This document shows, in pieces, positions 7,368-13,643 of a stretch of 13,643 nucleotides of DNA. Numbering within the stretch: position 1 is the stretch's first letter; every line of letters starts with the position of its first letter. Under the pieces are notes generated by a model. That model was not told the origin of the DNA. It made no database searches and saw nothing but the letters and a program-made list of their open reading frames with translations. Source of the stretch: Rhodospirillaceae bacterium (GTDB taxonomy: Bacteria; Pseudomonadota; Alphaproteobacteria; Dongiales; Dongiaceae); the NCBI GenBank assembly GCA_016794075.1, contig JAEUKU010000453.1, forward strand, positions 1-13,643. Direction: 5' to 3'. Both the position numbers and the translations under genes were made by a program.

Positions 7368-8147
7368 TCAGATCGACCAATCGCCGTGATAGGGCTCGTT
7401 CGGCGCCGTCGTTTCCGGTGACGCGGCTGCGGCCTCGGCCGCAGGCGACACCAGTAACCCTGACTGCGGCAGGCGCTGCAGGGCCGCGACGATCGCAGAG
7501 ACCGGTGCAAGGGCGCCGAACACGCCGTCCTCCACGGTCACCATGTGGAGCGCGGCGCGATGCGCTTCGGCATCGCCGGAGCCGCAGGCGTCGCTGGCCA
7601 GCAGGCATTCGAAGCCGCGGTCATTGGCCTCGCGCAGCGTGCAATGAACGCAGACATCGGTGGTCACGCCGGCGAAGACCAGGCTGTCGATGCGGTGCGC
7701 GGCAAGGATGGCGGCAAGGTCGGTGCCCCAGAACGCGCTGTTGGCGGTCTTGTCGATGACGAACTCGCCCGGCGCCGGCGCCAATTCGGGGATGATGTCG
7801 AAGCCCGGCTCGCCGCGGATCAGGAAGCGGCCGAGCGGCCCGGGCCGGCCGATGGAAGAGGTGCCGGCGGCGATGCGCGCGCGCTTGTGCGCCGGCAATT
7901 CGGCCAGGTCGGCGCGATAGCCCTGGCGCGTATGCAGGATGGCAAGGCCCGCGCCGCGCGCGGCGTCGAGCAGGCGGCGGGCCGGCGCGATCGCCGCCCT
8001 GACTCCCGCGAGGTCGTAGCCCATGGCCGCGAGATAGCCGCGCGGATCGAGGAAGTCGCGCTGCATGTCGATCATGACCAGCGCCATGCGCGCCGCGCCG
8101 AGGCCGGCATGGGGGAAGGCGCGGGGATTTGCGGCGATCTGGATCAT
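7368..8147 (-). CDS. Isochorismatase-fold cysteine hydrolase, biuret hydrolase-like
   Basis: 259-aa cysteine amidohydrolase. The catalytic set is Asp27 (MIDMQRDF), Lys133 (VIDKTANSAFWGTDL) and Cys166 (GVTTDVCVHCTLREANDRG). Several long stretches recall biuret hydrolase: GYDLAGVRAAIAPARRLL, HTRQGYRADLAELPAHKR and a GRPGPLGRFLIRGEPGFDII block. From memory, the offset of the three catalytic residues from those of Rhizobium biuret hydrolase is a constant nine. Cleavage of biuret to allophanate is therefore a reasonable guess, but related families hydrolyse ureidoacrylate or N-carbamoyl compounds, and no allophanate hydrolase gene is nearby. ATG 8147 was chosen since protein similarity begins there; the open frame further upstream runs under the protease gene and is not coding. 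No clear ribosome site is seen. A 101-bp gap separates it from the protease gene upstream. Confidence 0.85.
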   Translation of the reverse strand: MIQIAANPRAFPHAGLGAARMALVMIDMQRDFLDPRGYLAAMGYDLAGVRAAIAPARRLLDAARGAGLAILHTRQGYRADLAELPAHKRARIAAGTSSIGRPGPLGRFLIRGEPGFDIIPELAPAPGEFVIDKTANSAFWGTDLAAILAAHRIDSLVFAGVTTDVCVHCTLREANDRGFECLLASDACGSGDAEAHRAALHMVTVEDGVFGALAPVSAIVAALQRLPQSGLLVSPAAEAAAASPETTAPNEPYHGDWSI

Positions 8148-8248
8148 CGGGTCCAGGGAAGTCGTGCGGGCTGAGGCATCGCCGCCATCATGGCAAGGCG
8201 CATGCCGTGCCGCCAGTCGATTCCCGCCGCCGGGGCGCCAGAATGCCG

Positions 8249-9718
8249 TCAGTTGCCGGCCAGCCGCGCGAAAGCCGCGGCGGCGTCGATCCGGCCGGCG
8301 CCGAATTCGGGATCGCGGCTCGGCCGGCCGAGATCGGTGGCGCTGAGTTCGAGGATCTTGCGCAATTGCGTGGGGGCGAGCGCGGCCTGGCGGTCCAGCA
8401 TGAGGGCGGCAAGGCCGCTGACATAGGCCGCCGCCATGGACGTTCCGGACAAGTGCCCGTAGGCATTGCCTGGCGCCGCGCAAAGGATGTCGACGCCGGG
8501 CGCCGCCAGGGTCACGTAGCTGCCCCGGTTGGCGTGGCTGTAGAGGCGGTCCTTGCCGTCGGTCGCGGTGACCGCGATCACGCCGGGCTGCGCCGCGGGA
8601 TAGGCCGGCGGCGCGCCCGCACCGCCATTGCCGGCGGCGGCGACGACGGCGATGCGGGCCATCAGCGCCTGCTCGACGATCTGCGTCACCAGCCGGTCCT
8701 GCGGGCCGGTCAGGCTCAGGTTGATTACCTGGACCGCGGCGTCGACGGCATGGCTGATGCCCTTGGCGACGTAGTAGGAGCTCGATTGCGCCGCGGTGCT
8801 GCGCGCATCGGATTGGTGGAAGGCGCGGATCGCCAGCAATTCCGCATCGGGCGCGATGCCGGAGATCGAATTGCGGCCGAGCATGATTCCGGCGATCGCG
8901 GTGCCGTGGCCCTCGCCCGGCACCGTCTTGGAGTTGCGGATGACATCGACCGCCGAGATGTGCGCGCCGGCCAGCGCTTCATGCGCGAGATCGACGCCGC
9001 TATCCACCATCGCGATCCGGGCGCTGGCACCGCGGCCGATCCCGGACGCCATGCCGAGGTTGATGCGATCGAAGGCATAGGGCCGCGCGGCGGGCGGCGC
9101 GGCGTTCCCGCCTGCGGCACCGGAGGTCTGTTGCGCGGATTGGGTGGTGGAAAAGGGCTGGTCGCGCTGCACCCAGAGCGGGCGCGGATCGTTCGCCATG
9201 TCCTGCAGCACGGCGCCGAAGGGCCGCGCCGCCGAGACCTGCAGCAGGAAGACGTGCAGGTTGAGCCGCGCCAGCAGGAAGTAGTCGACCACGGCGCTGT
9301 CATGATCGGCGGCGAAATCGGCGCCGATCCCGACCGGGTCGCTACCGCGGAAGACCGCGATGGCCTGGCCGGGCAGGGCTTCCACACCGGGTGGCAGGTC
9401 GAAATTGGGGCCGGGCGGCAAGGCCAGGCCGTTGCCCGGCACGTCCTTGAAGCCGCCGTTGTTGCCGCCACCGCCGCCACCGCCGCAGCAGCCGCTATCG
9501 GGTGGTGGGGGCGGGGAGGGTGGCAACGCTCCGACGCCGCCATCGCCTGCACCGCCGCCGCCGCCCGGCGGCGGTGGCGTGATGAGGGGCAGGCTGGGAG
9601 GTGGGGAGGACGCGCTGGACCCTGCGGCGGCGGCATCGCCGGCCGCGCCGAAACCCAGCGCCGCAGCGACCAGGCCCAGCACGACAAGAGCGGCCAGTGA
9701 AAGGCTGCGCCATTGCAC
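8249..9718 (-). CDS. Secreted S8 (subtilisin-like) serine protease
   Basis: 489-aa subtilase. Residues 4-32 form a signal peptide or membrane anchor (basic WR, then a hydrophobic run to GDAAAAGSS). Residues about 39-90 are a proline- and glycine-rich linker with a Cys77-Cys78 pair. Residues about 105-185 look like a propeptide (inhibitor I9-like), and the catalytic domain follows. The triad is Asp239 (MVDSGVD), His271 (GEGHGTAIAG) and Ser427 (GTSMAAAYVSG), with AAAGNGG carrying the oxyanion-hole asparagine. The GTG start at 9718 is chosen because AAGGAG lies 7 nt upstream and a signal peptide follows at once; earlier in-frame codons lie inside the anti-sigma gene. It is the third gene of the sigma/anti-sigma operon, 25 bp after the anti-sigma stop, and probably acts in the periplasm or outside the cell. 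Confidence 0.93.
   Translation of the reverse strand: MQWRSLSLAALVVLGLVAAALGFGAAGDAAAAGSSASSPPPSLPLITPPPPGGGGGAGDGGVGALPPSPPPPPDSGCCGGGGGGGNNGGFKDVPGNGLALPPGPNFDLPPGVEALPGQAIAVFRGSDPVGIGADFAADHDSAVVDYFLLARLNLHVFLLQVSAARPFGAVLQDMANDPRPLWVQRDQPFSTTQSAQQTSGAAGGNAAPPAARPYAFDRINLGMASGIGRGASARIAMVDSGVDLAHEALAGAHISAVDVIRNSKTVPGEGHGTAIAGIMLGRNSISGIAPDAELLAIRAFHQSDARSTAAQSSSYYVAKGISHAVDAAVQVINLSLTGPQDRLVTQIVEQALMARIAVVAAAGNGGAGAPPAYPAAQPGVIAVTATDGKDRLYSHANRGSYVTLAAPGVDILCAAPGNAYGHLSGTSMAAAYVSGLAALMLDRQAALAPTQLRKILELSATDLGRPSRDPEFGAGRIDAAAAFARLAGN
9458..9600 (-). repeat. Low-complexity Gly/Pro-coding tract inside the protease gene
   Basis: GCC/CCG/CCA-type triplets dominate, including an uninterrupted run near 9464-9484 that encodes seven glycines, and proline runs on either side. 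It encodes the flexible linker between the export signal and the propeptide-like region. Such tracts are prone to length change by slippage, so copy number may vary between strains. Confidence 0.7.
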
Positions 9719-9725
9719 GGGCGAT

Positions 9726-9731
9726 CTCCTT
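9726..9731 (-). promoter_or_regulatory. Shine-Dalgarno site of the protease gene
   Basis: AAGGAG on the minus strand lies 7 nt before GTG 9718. It decides the protease start in favour of this GTG over upstream in-frame codons that overlap the anti-sigma gene. Confidence 0.8.
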
Positions 9732-9743
9732 CCGTCGCGGGCG

Positions 9744-10412
9744 CTACGACCCGCGGAGCACCGATTGCACCAGGTTCCTGCGTTCCAGGAGCCGTTCCAT
9801 CGCGGCCGCAACATCCGCCGGATCGGCCGAGGGCAAGCGCAACACATAGGCGCTGCCCGGCTTGGGGCCGTCGACGATCACCGCATCCAGCGTGACGAGC
9901 AGCGCGGAGATATCGGCGGTGGTCGCCGTCGGCTGGAAGGTGACAACGAGATCGGCGCCGGTCTCGGCGCCGTTGATGCTGGCCGCGGTGCCAAAGCCCG
10001 CCGGCGTCGCGGGATCGTAGAGACGGATGCCCATGACGGCGATGACGACGCAGGCGGCGGCGAAGGCGGCCTGCCAGACGATGCGGCGGCCGAAGACCGC
10101 GTTCAGCCAATCGGCGCCGGAAGCCGCGGCTTCCATCTTCGGGACGCGCGCCTGGCGGGTCTTCTCGACCTGGCGCAACAGGCGCTGCAGGTTCTCGGGC
10201 GGCGGCGGCTCGACGGCCTCGCTGCCGCGGGCGACGGCGTCGCGCTCGCGCTGAACGGCGGCCAGCTTCGCCGCCAGGTCCGGCATGGTCTTCAGCGCCG
10301 CCTCGACGCCGCGCGCCTCCTCGCGCGTGACGCGGCCGGTCACGTACCACGGCAACAGCTCCTCGACATCCTGCGGCTCGAGCGGACCATGGGGCTGCTT
10401 GGCGTTCTTCAT
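9744..10412 (-). CDS. Membrane-bound anti-sigma factor with propeptide-like periplasmic domain
   Basis: 222-aa single-pass membrane protein. The cytoplasmic part has the anti-sigma signature VEELLPWYVTGRV at residues 16-28 followed by a helical region. The zinc ligands (HxxxCxxC) of many anti-sigma domains are absent, so it should fold without zinc. The membrane helix spans about residues 111-129. The periplasmic part from about residue 153 (ADLVVTFQPTATTADISALL ... GSAYVLRLP) resembles the inhibitor I9/subtilisin propeptide pattern: a strand, a helix with ALL, a strand ending VDGP, then YxLRLP. The ATG start overlaps the sigma stop as ATGA, giving translational coupling. It should hold the sigma factor inactive until a periplasmic signal releases it. 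The in-frame extension beyond 10412 lies in the sigma gene and is not used. Confidence 0.87.
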   Translation of the reverse strand: MKNAKQPHGPLEPQDVEELLPWYVTGRVTREEARGVEAALKTMPDLAAKLAAVQRERDAVARGSEAVEPPPPENLQRLLRQVEKTRQARVPKMEAAASGADWLNAVFGRRIVWQAAFAAACVVIAVMGIRLYDPATPAGFGTAASINGAETGADLVVTFQPTATTADISALLVTLDAVIVDGPKPGSAYVLRLPSADPADVAAAMERLLERRNLVQSVLRGS

Positions 10413-11035
10413 GCGTCGGCCCCCGCGATTCCTTCGGCCTGGAGCAGCGTGCGCAGGCGCTGCCGGGCATAGAACATCCGGGTCTTCACCGTGTTCTCGG
10501 GGCAATCGAGGATCTCGGCGATCTGACTCACGTTGAATTCCTGAAAATAGGCCAATTGCAGAACCACGCGATGGTCGACGCTCAGCTTGTCCATCAGCCG
10601 GGCGATCGTCTGCGCAACGTCCGCGGCGGCAAGCCGGCTGTCGGCCAAGGGTGCGTCGTCGGCGATCTCGGCTTGGGTCTCGTCATTCAATTCGACCTCG
10701 CGCCGCCGCCGCAGCCACGAGACGGCCTTGTGATGCGCGATGGCATAGATCCAGGTGGCGACCGAGGACTTGCCCTCGAACCGGCCGGCCTGGCGCCAGA
10801 CATCGAGCATGGTGTCGTTCAAGACGTCCGCCGCCGCTTCCCGGTCGCGCAAGATCTTGACCAGGAAAGCGAAGAGCGGCCGCTCGAGACGCTGATAGAG
10901 AGCCGTCACCGCCTCATGGTCGCCCGTGGCGATGCGCGCCAGGAGCTGGCCGTCGCTGGCGTTGGCGTCCGTCCCCCTCGCACTCAGCATGTCCATGCCG
11001 CTCAATCCGTCGCAGCCCACGCGCCGCGGGTTCAT
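10409..11035 (-). CDS. ECF-family RNA polymerase sigma factor
   Basis: 208-aa sigma factor of the extracytoplasmic function type, with sigma-2 and sigma-4 regions only. Sigma-2 covers about residues 30-115, with ADVLNDTMLDVWRQAGRFEG and then WIYAIAHHKAVSWLRRRRE. Sigma-4 covers about residues 143-200, with LSVDHRVVLQLAYFQEFNVS and the helix-turn-helix SQIAEILDCPENTVKTRMFYA followed by ARQRLRTLL. The start is not fixed: ATG 11035 gives the longest form, and ATG 10996 or 10990 would still leave the whole sigma-2 domain intact. The stop overlaps the anti-sigma start (ATGA), so the two proteins are made together. It directs RNA polymerase to promoters I could not identify here and may control its own operon including the protease. 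Confidence 0.93.
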   Translation of the reverse strand: MNPRRVGCDGLSGMDMLSARGTDANASDGQLLARIATGDHEAVTALYQRLERPLFAFLVKILRDREAAADVLNDTMLDVWRQAGRFEGKSSVATWIYAIAHHKAVSWLRRRREVELNDETQAEIADDAPLADSRLAAADVAQTIARLMDKLSVDHRVVLQLAYFQEFNVSQIAEILDCPENTVKTRMFYARQRLRTLLQAEGIAGADA

Positions 11036-11083
11036 TTCCGCCGGCGCAATTTGTTCAAGTTATTGTTTTGTCTCGCTTTCAAC

Positions 11084-11113
11084 CCAGGGCTAGGGTAGCC
11101 CAAACAGCCCTGG
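11084..11113. repeat. Nested inverted repeats between sigma factor and sulfotransferase genes
   Basis: CCAGGGCT (11084-11091) and AGCCCTGG (11106-11113) are perfect 8-bp arms separated by 14 nt. Inside and overlapping them, GGGCTA (11087-11092) and TAGCCC (11096-11101) form a second perfect 6-bp dyad with a 3-nt loop. The two hairpins cannot form at once. No T-run follows on either strand, so a terminator is unlikely. The site sits in the 267-bp divergent gap 11036-11302, otherwise without recognised features, and could be a protein-binding operator or a leader switch. Confidence 0.5.
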
Positions 11114-11302
11114 ATTGTATAGATGCCTGACTTCCGATGGTGCTGGCCGCGCGCGGCTCGACAGCGAAGGGAATTGACAGAATCCGGGGAGCGGGCAACA
11201 ACTCTCCCGCGTCCTGTCGCCCGGTCCGCCCACCGAAAGTGCTGTGTTCTCCAGGCCCGGCGGGCGATCAAACAAAGTGCCGGGTCCGTTGTCCGCATCA
11301 AC

Positions 11303-12091
11303 ATGAAATTCAAGTATCTCCTGCCGACCACCCACCGGGAGCGTCGGCGCTCGCACATTGCCTTTGTGGAACCGGCGGACATCGCCGTCATGTGGTCGCC
11401 CAAGGCCGCGTGCACGACCGTGATGACCTGGGTGTTCCTGCAGGATGGGCTGCTGGCCGAAGCCCTCGCCTACAGCAACTGGATCCACCGCTACCGGCTG
11501 CGGCGCTATCAGAAGGACGAACGCTACCTGAGGCGGCTTGGCAACCTGCGCCGCTACGGCCGCCATGTGATCAAGGTCGTGCGCAATCCGTTCGATCGCG
11601 CGGTCAGCTCCTACTTCCATGCCTATCGGCATGGCTACGAGGATCTGCACCTGAGTTCGGCGCTCGGCCGGCCGGTGGATCCGGCGCAGCGATTCTCGTT
11701 CCGCGAGTTTGTCCACTTCCTGGACCGCGTCGACATCACCCGCTGCAACCTGCATCATCGGGTGCAAGCGACGTCGCTCGAGCGGCACGTCCTGTTCGGC
11801 GTGAAGCCGCACCGGATCATCAAGATCGAGGATGGGCTGGAGGCAGCGCTTGGCCAGGTCGAGCGGCAGTACGGCCTCCCGCCGACGGACTTCGCCAACC
11901 CCGTGTTCCGTTCCCACCATCACACCTCGCGCATCGCGGCGGACGGATTGGCCGCCGACCGCCGCGACTGGTCGCCGCGACATCTCCCGCCGGCCGCCGC
12001 ATTCTATGACGACGATCTGGTCGCGCGGGTCGCGCGACTCTATGCGGAGGATTTCCGCCGCTACGGCTATGATCCGACGCGGCCGGTGTGA
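11303..12091 (+). CDS. Sulfotransferase family 2 (carbohydrate sulfotransferase-like)
   Basis: 262-aa protein resembling the Sulfotransfer_2 family, which moves sulfate from PAPS to sugars. The 5'-phosphosulfate loop is WSPKAACTTVMTWVF (Lys34, Thr38/Thr39) and the 3'-phosphate site is IKVVRNPFDRAVSSYFH (Arg94, Ser102). A C-terminal region ends with YDDDLVARVARLYAEDFRRYGYD, a usual closing helix in this group. No signal peptide or membrane segment is seen, so it is probably cytoplasmic. ATG 11303 was chosen since the family-like N-terminus begins there; the frame is open back to ATG 11123 but that part is low-information and arginine-rich. No good ribosome site supports either. The next gene is 88 bp downstream on the same strand and looks like a polysaccharide enzyme, so the product may decorate a surface glycan. 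Confidence 0.82.
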   Translation: MKFKYLLPTTHRERRRSHIAFVEPADIAVMWSPKAACTTVMTWVFLQDGLLAEALAYSNWIHRYRLRRYQKDERYLRRLGNLRRYGRHVIKVVRNPFDRAVSSYFHAYRHGYEDLHLSSALGRPVDPAQRFSFREFVHFLDRVDITRCNLHHRVQATSLERHVLFGVKPHRIIKIEDGLEAALGQVERQYGLPPTDFANPVFRSHHHTSRIAADGLAADRRDWSPRHLPPAAAFYDDDLVARVARLYAEDFRRYGYDPTRPV

Positions 12092-12121
12092 GCTCCGCAG
12101 CCCGCAGGAATCCGTGGCGCA

Positions 12122-12151
12122 TTGCCATCGGCGCGCCGCGCCATGCTAGGT
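12122..12151 (+). promoter_or_regulatory. Possible promoter before the glycosyltransferase-like gene
   Basis: TTGCCA (12122-12127) and CTAGGT (12146-12151) lie 18 nt apart, loosely like the rhizobial housekeeping pattern CTTGAC-N17-CTATAT. It would place the transcript start about 22 nt before ATG 12180. The match is weak and read-through from the sulfotransferase gene is equally possible. Confidence 0.25.
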
Positions 12152-12179
12152 TGCCGAAAATTGCCCACGTCGAGTTGAG

Positions 12180-13643
12180 ATGATCCTGTTCCATGTCCCG
12201 CGCGTCGACAGCGGCGATCTCCGCCTGTGGCGGCGCGTGCTGCTGCCGGCCTATCTGCTGCGGCGCGCCGGCGTGCCGGCGAAGATCATCGCCGGGGAGC
12301 CGAAGGCGGGGGACTTCACCGGCGCCGCGGTGTTTCTCGCGGCGGGCGCGATCACCGGCAATACGGCGCGCCACTGCCGGCTGGCGCGCGAGGCCGGCCT
12401 GCGGGTGCTGGTCGACATCGGCGACATGCACGCGCTCGCCGGGGGCCCCGGGCCGCTGCGCGCCGCCGCCGCGGTCGCGGACGCCCTCACGGCATCCGAT
12501 GACGCGGTGGCGGATGCCGCGCGGCGCGGGCTGGGATCAGTTCCGATTCCCGTCGACGTGTTGCCGGATCCGGTCGGCGTCGAGGTCGCGCCGTTACGGC
12601 TGCTGGCGGCATTCCCGGGGATCTGCCTGCGGGTGCTTGCCGATTCTTTCCGGATTCGCACGATCGATCTGGCACGGCGTTTGCGGCGACGGATTCTCGA
12701 TGGCGGGACGCCGGCGCCGCGGCGGCCGTTGATCGTCTGGTTCGGCGATGCGGGCGATCTCAACGAGGCAGGCGGCCTGGGAGAACTGCTGCTTGCCGCC
12801 GGCGCGCTGACCGATCTGGCCGAGGCGGTGCCGTTCCGGCTGCGCGCGGTGGGCACGTCGCGGCAGCTGTTCCGCCGCACGGTCGCGCGCCTGCCCGTCG
12901 CGACCGAGTTCCGCCGTCTCACCCTGGCCAGCCTGGCGCGGGATATCAGAGCCGCCGATCTGTGCTTCCTGCCGGTTGCCGGTGACTCGCGCGCGGAGAT
13001 CGCGCGCCGCCTGGGTGTCGCCGTCTTCGCCCCGCCGCTGGGCGCGCCAGATTGGGAGAGCCAGCTGCGTGCGCAGCTGTCGCGGCGCGGGCCGCAAGCG
13101 GCTGCGCCGCAGGACAACGCGCCGCTGCAGGCGTGGGTGGCGGCCTTGGCACGGATCCCGGCGCGACCGCCAATAACCGCCGCCACCGCGACGCCGGATG
13201 GCCGGCGCCAGCGGGTGGTGTTCCTGCTGCAGCAGTTCCAGGACCTCGACCTGATCTGCCCGCTCGCCGAGGCGGCCATCGCCGGCGGCGCGTTCGAGGT
13301 CCAGGTGGCGGTGCTGACGAAGATCGCGGTTCCGGCCTCGCGCCGACTCGACGCGATCAGGGCCGGCGATGCGCGCATCACCTTCTGGCGCAGCCGCGAC
13401 GTTCTCGCCGGGCGGATCGGGCTGGCGCCCGGCTCCGTCGACGTGTTCGTGACCGCCTCGGACGGCGGCGGGCCTGGAAGCCGGTGCGCGGCCGCCTTTG
13501 TCCGCCAGGCGAATGCGATCGGCGCGGCGACGCTCAACCTGCAGCATGGGCTGGACAATGGCGGCCTCACCTACGGGGAAGCGAACCCGCACAAGAAGGA
13601 GCAGTTTGCCAGCCGATACGTGCTGACCTGGGGCGGCTTCGAG
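12180..13643 (+). CDS. Large protein with two glycosyltransferase-like halves, 3' end outside window
   Basis: Open frame of 488 codons from ATG 12180 to the window edge with no stop. Residues about 1-290 look like a GT-B glycosyltransferase: IPVDVLPDPVGVE recalls the hinge of such enzymes and WFGDAGDLNEAGGLGELL (from residue 187) their donor domain, while VATEFRRLTLASLARDIRAA plus DLCFLPV resembles a motif of polysaccharide glycosyltransferases. After a variable linker (about 300-345) a second domain begins with VVFLLQQFQDLDLICPLAEA and contains TLNLQHGLDNGG (His456) and YVLTWGGFE. This is reminiscent of the HG motif in CDP-glycerol or capsule transferases. The family is not named with certainty. 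The start has only a weak GAGTTGAG upstream. Together with the sulfotransferase it suggests a surface-polysaccharide locus continuing to the right. Confidence 0.72.
   Translation, partial: MILFHVPRVDSGDLRLWRRVLLPAYLLRRAGVPAKIIAGEPKAGDFTGAAVFLAAGAITGNTARHCRLAREAGLRVLVDIGDMHALAGGPGPLRAAAAVADALTASDDAVADAARRGLGSVPIPVDVLPDPVGVEVAPLRLLAAFPGICLRVLADSFRIRTIDLARRLRRRILDGGTPAPRRPLIVWFGDAGDLNEAGGLGELLLAAGALTDLAEAVPFRLRAVGTSRQLFRRTVARLPVATEFRRLTLASLARDIRAADLCFLPVAGDSRAEIARRLGVAVFAPPLGAPDWESQLRAQLSRRGPQAAAPQDNAPLQAWVAALARIPARPPITAATATPDGRRQRVVFLLQQFQDLDLICPLAEAAIAGGAFEVQVAVLTKIAVPASRRLDAIRAGDARITFWRSRDVLAGRIGLAPGSVDVFVTASDGGGPGSRCAAAFVRQANAIGAATLNLQHGLDNGGLTYGEANPHKKEQFASRYVLTWGGFE

Noticed and set aside
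6098..7510. Minus-strand open frame of 470 codons opposite the NDUFAF6-like and BKACE genes
   Set aside because: Shadow of two well-supported plus-strand genes; arginine-rich product with no motif.
8148..8483. N-terminal extension of the biuret-hydrolase-like frame
   Set aside because: It runs across the 3' end of the protease gene and shows no similarity to the hydrolase family; the protein begins at 8147.
8129..9700. Plus-strand open frame of 523 codons opposite the protease gene
   Set aside because: The protease triad and signal peptide lie on the other strand; this product is Arg/Gly-rich and without domains.
8725..10470. Second minus-strand frame of 581 codons overlapping protease and anti-sigma genes
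   Set aside because: Different frame from both real genes, arginine/serine/proline-rich product, no motif; not a fusion.
11036..11302. Search for an autoregulatory ECF promoter (GGAAC-type -35) before the sigma gene
   Set aside because: No convincing pair of elements was found on the minus strand; only the dyads reported above stand out.
12251..13570. Minus-strand open frame of 439 codons opposite the glycosyltransferase-like gene
   Set aside because: The plus-strand frame is open for 488 codons and carries glycosyltransferase-like motifs; the minus product is Arg/Ser/Ala-rich.

Overview
The window is about 13.6 kb of GC-rich chromosome, tightly packed with genes. It most likely comes from an alphaproteobacterium, possibly Rhodospirillales-like. 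The reasons are the secD-secF-Mth938/NDUFAF3-like gene order, a eukaryote-like NDUFAF6-type protein, GC-rich third codon positions and typically alphaproteobacterial housekeeping proteins. The order is my inference. I see no tRNA, rRNA, CRISPR array or insertion sequence.

Left part (1-5531): the 3' end of secD, complete secF and an Mth938/NDUFAF3-like gene form a plus-strand run. It is followed by a solitary DNA-methyltransferase-like gene. Convergent to these, on the minus strand, are a SPINDLY/OGT-type TPR glycosyltransferase gene and a small membrane gene related to the N-terminal domain of urate hydroxylase PuuD. The small membrane gene has a recognisable promoter and a perfect rho-independent terminator.

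Middle part (5657-8147): a plus-strand squalene/phytoene-synthase-fold gene of the NDUFAF6 type is followed by a zinc-dependent beta-keto acid cleavage enzyme (BKACE) gene. Convergent to them is a cysteine hydrolase gene that resembles biuret hydrolase.

Regulatory module (8249-11035, minus strand): three genes in order are an ECF sigma factor, its membrane-bound anti-sigma factor (coupled by an ATGA overlap) and, 25 bp further on, a secreted S8 (subtilisin-like) protease. The periplasmic end of the anti-sigma factor looks like a subtilisin-propeptide (inhibitor I9-like) domain. This suggests a self-contained envelope-signalling circuit in which protease and anti-sigma factor may recognise each other. 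It is the most interesting candidate system in the window.

Right part (11303-13643, plus strand): a Sulfotransfer_2-type carbohydrate sulfotransferase and a large protein with two glycosyltransferase-like halves, which runs off the window end. Together they suggest the edge of a surface-polysaccharide locus. The divergent space between sigma factor and sulfotransferase holds a nested inverted repeat.
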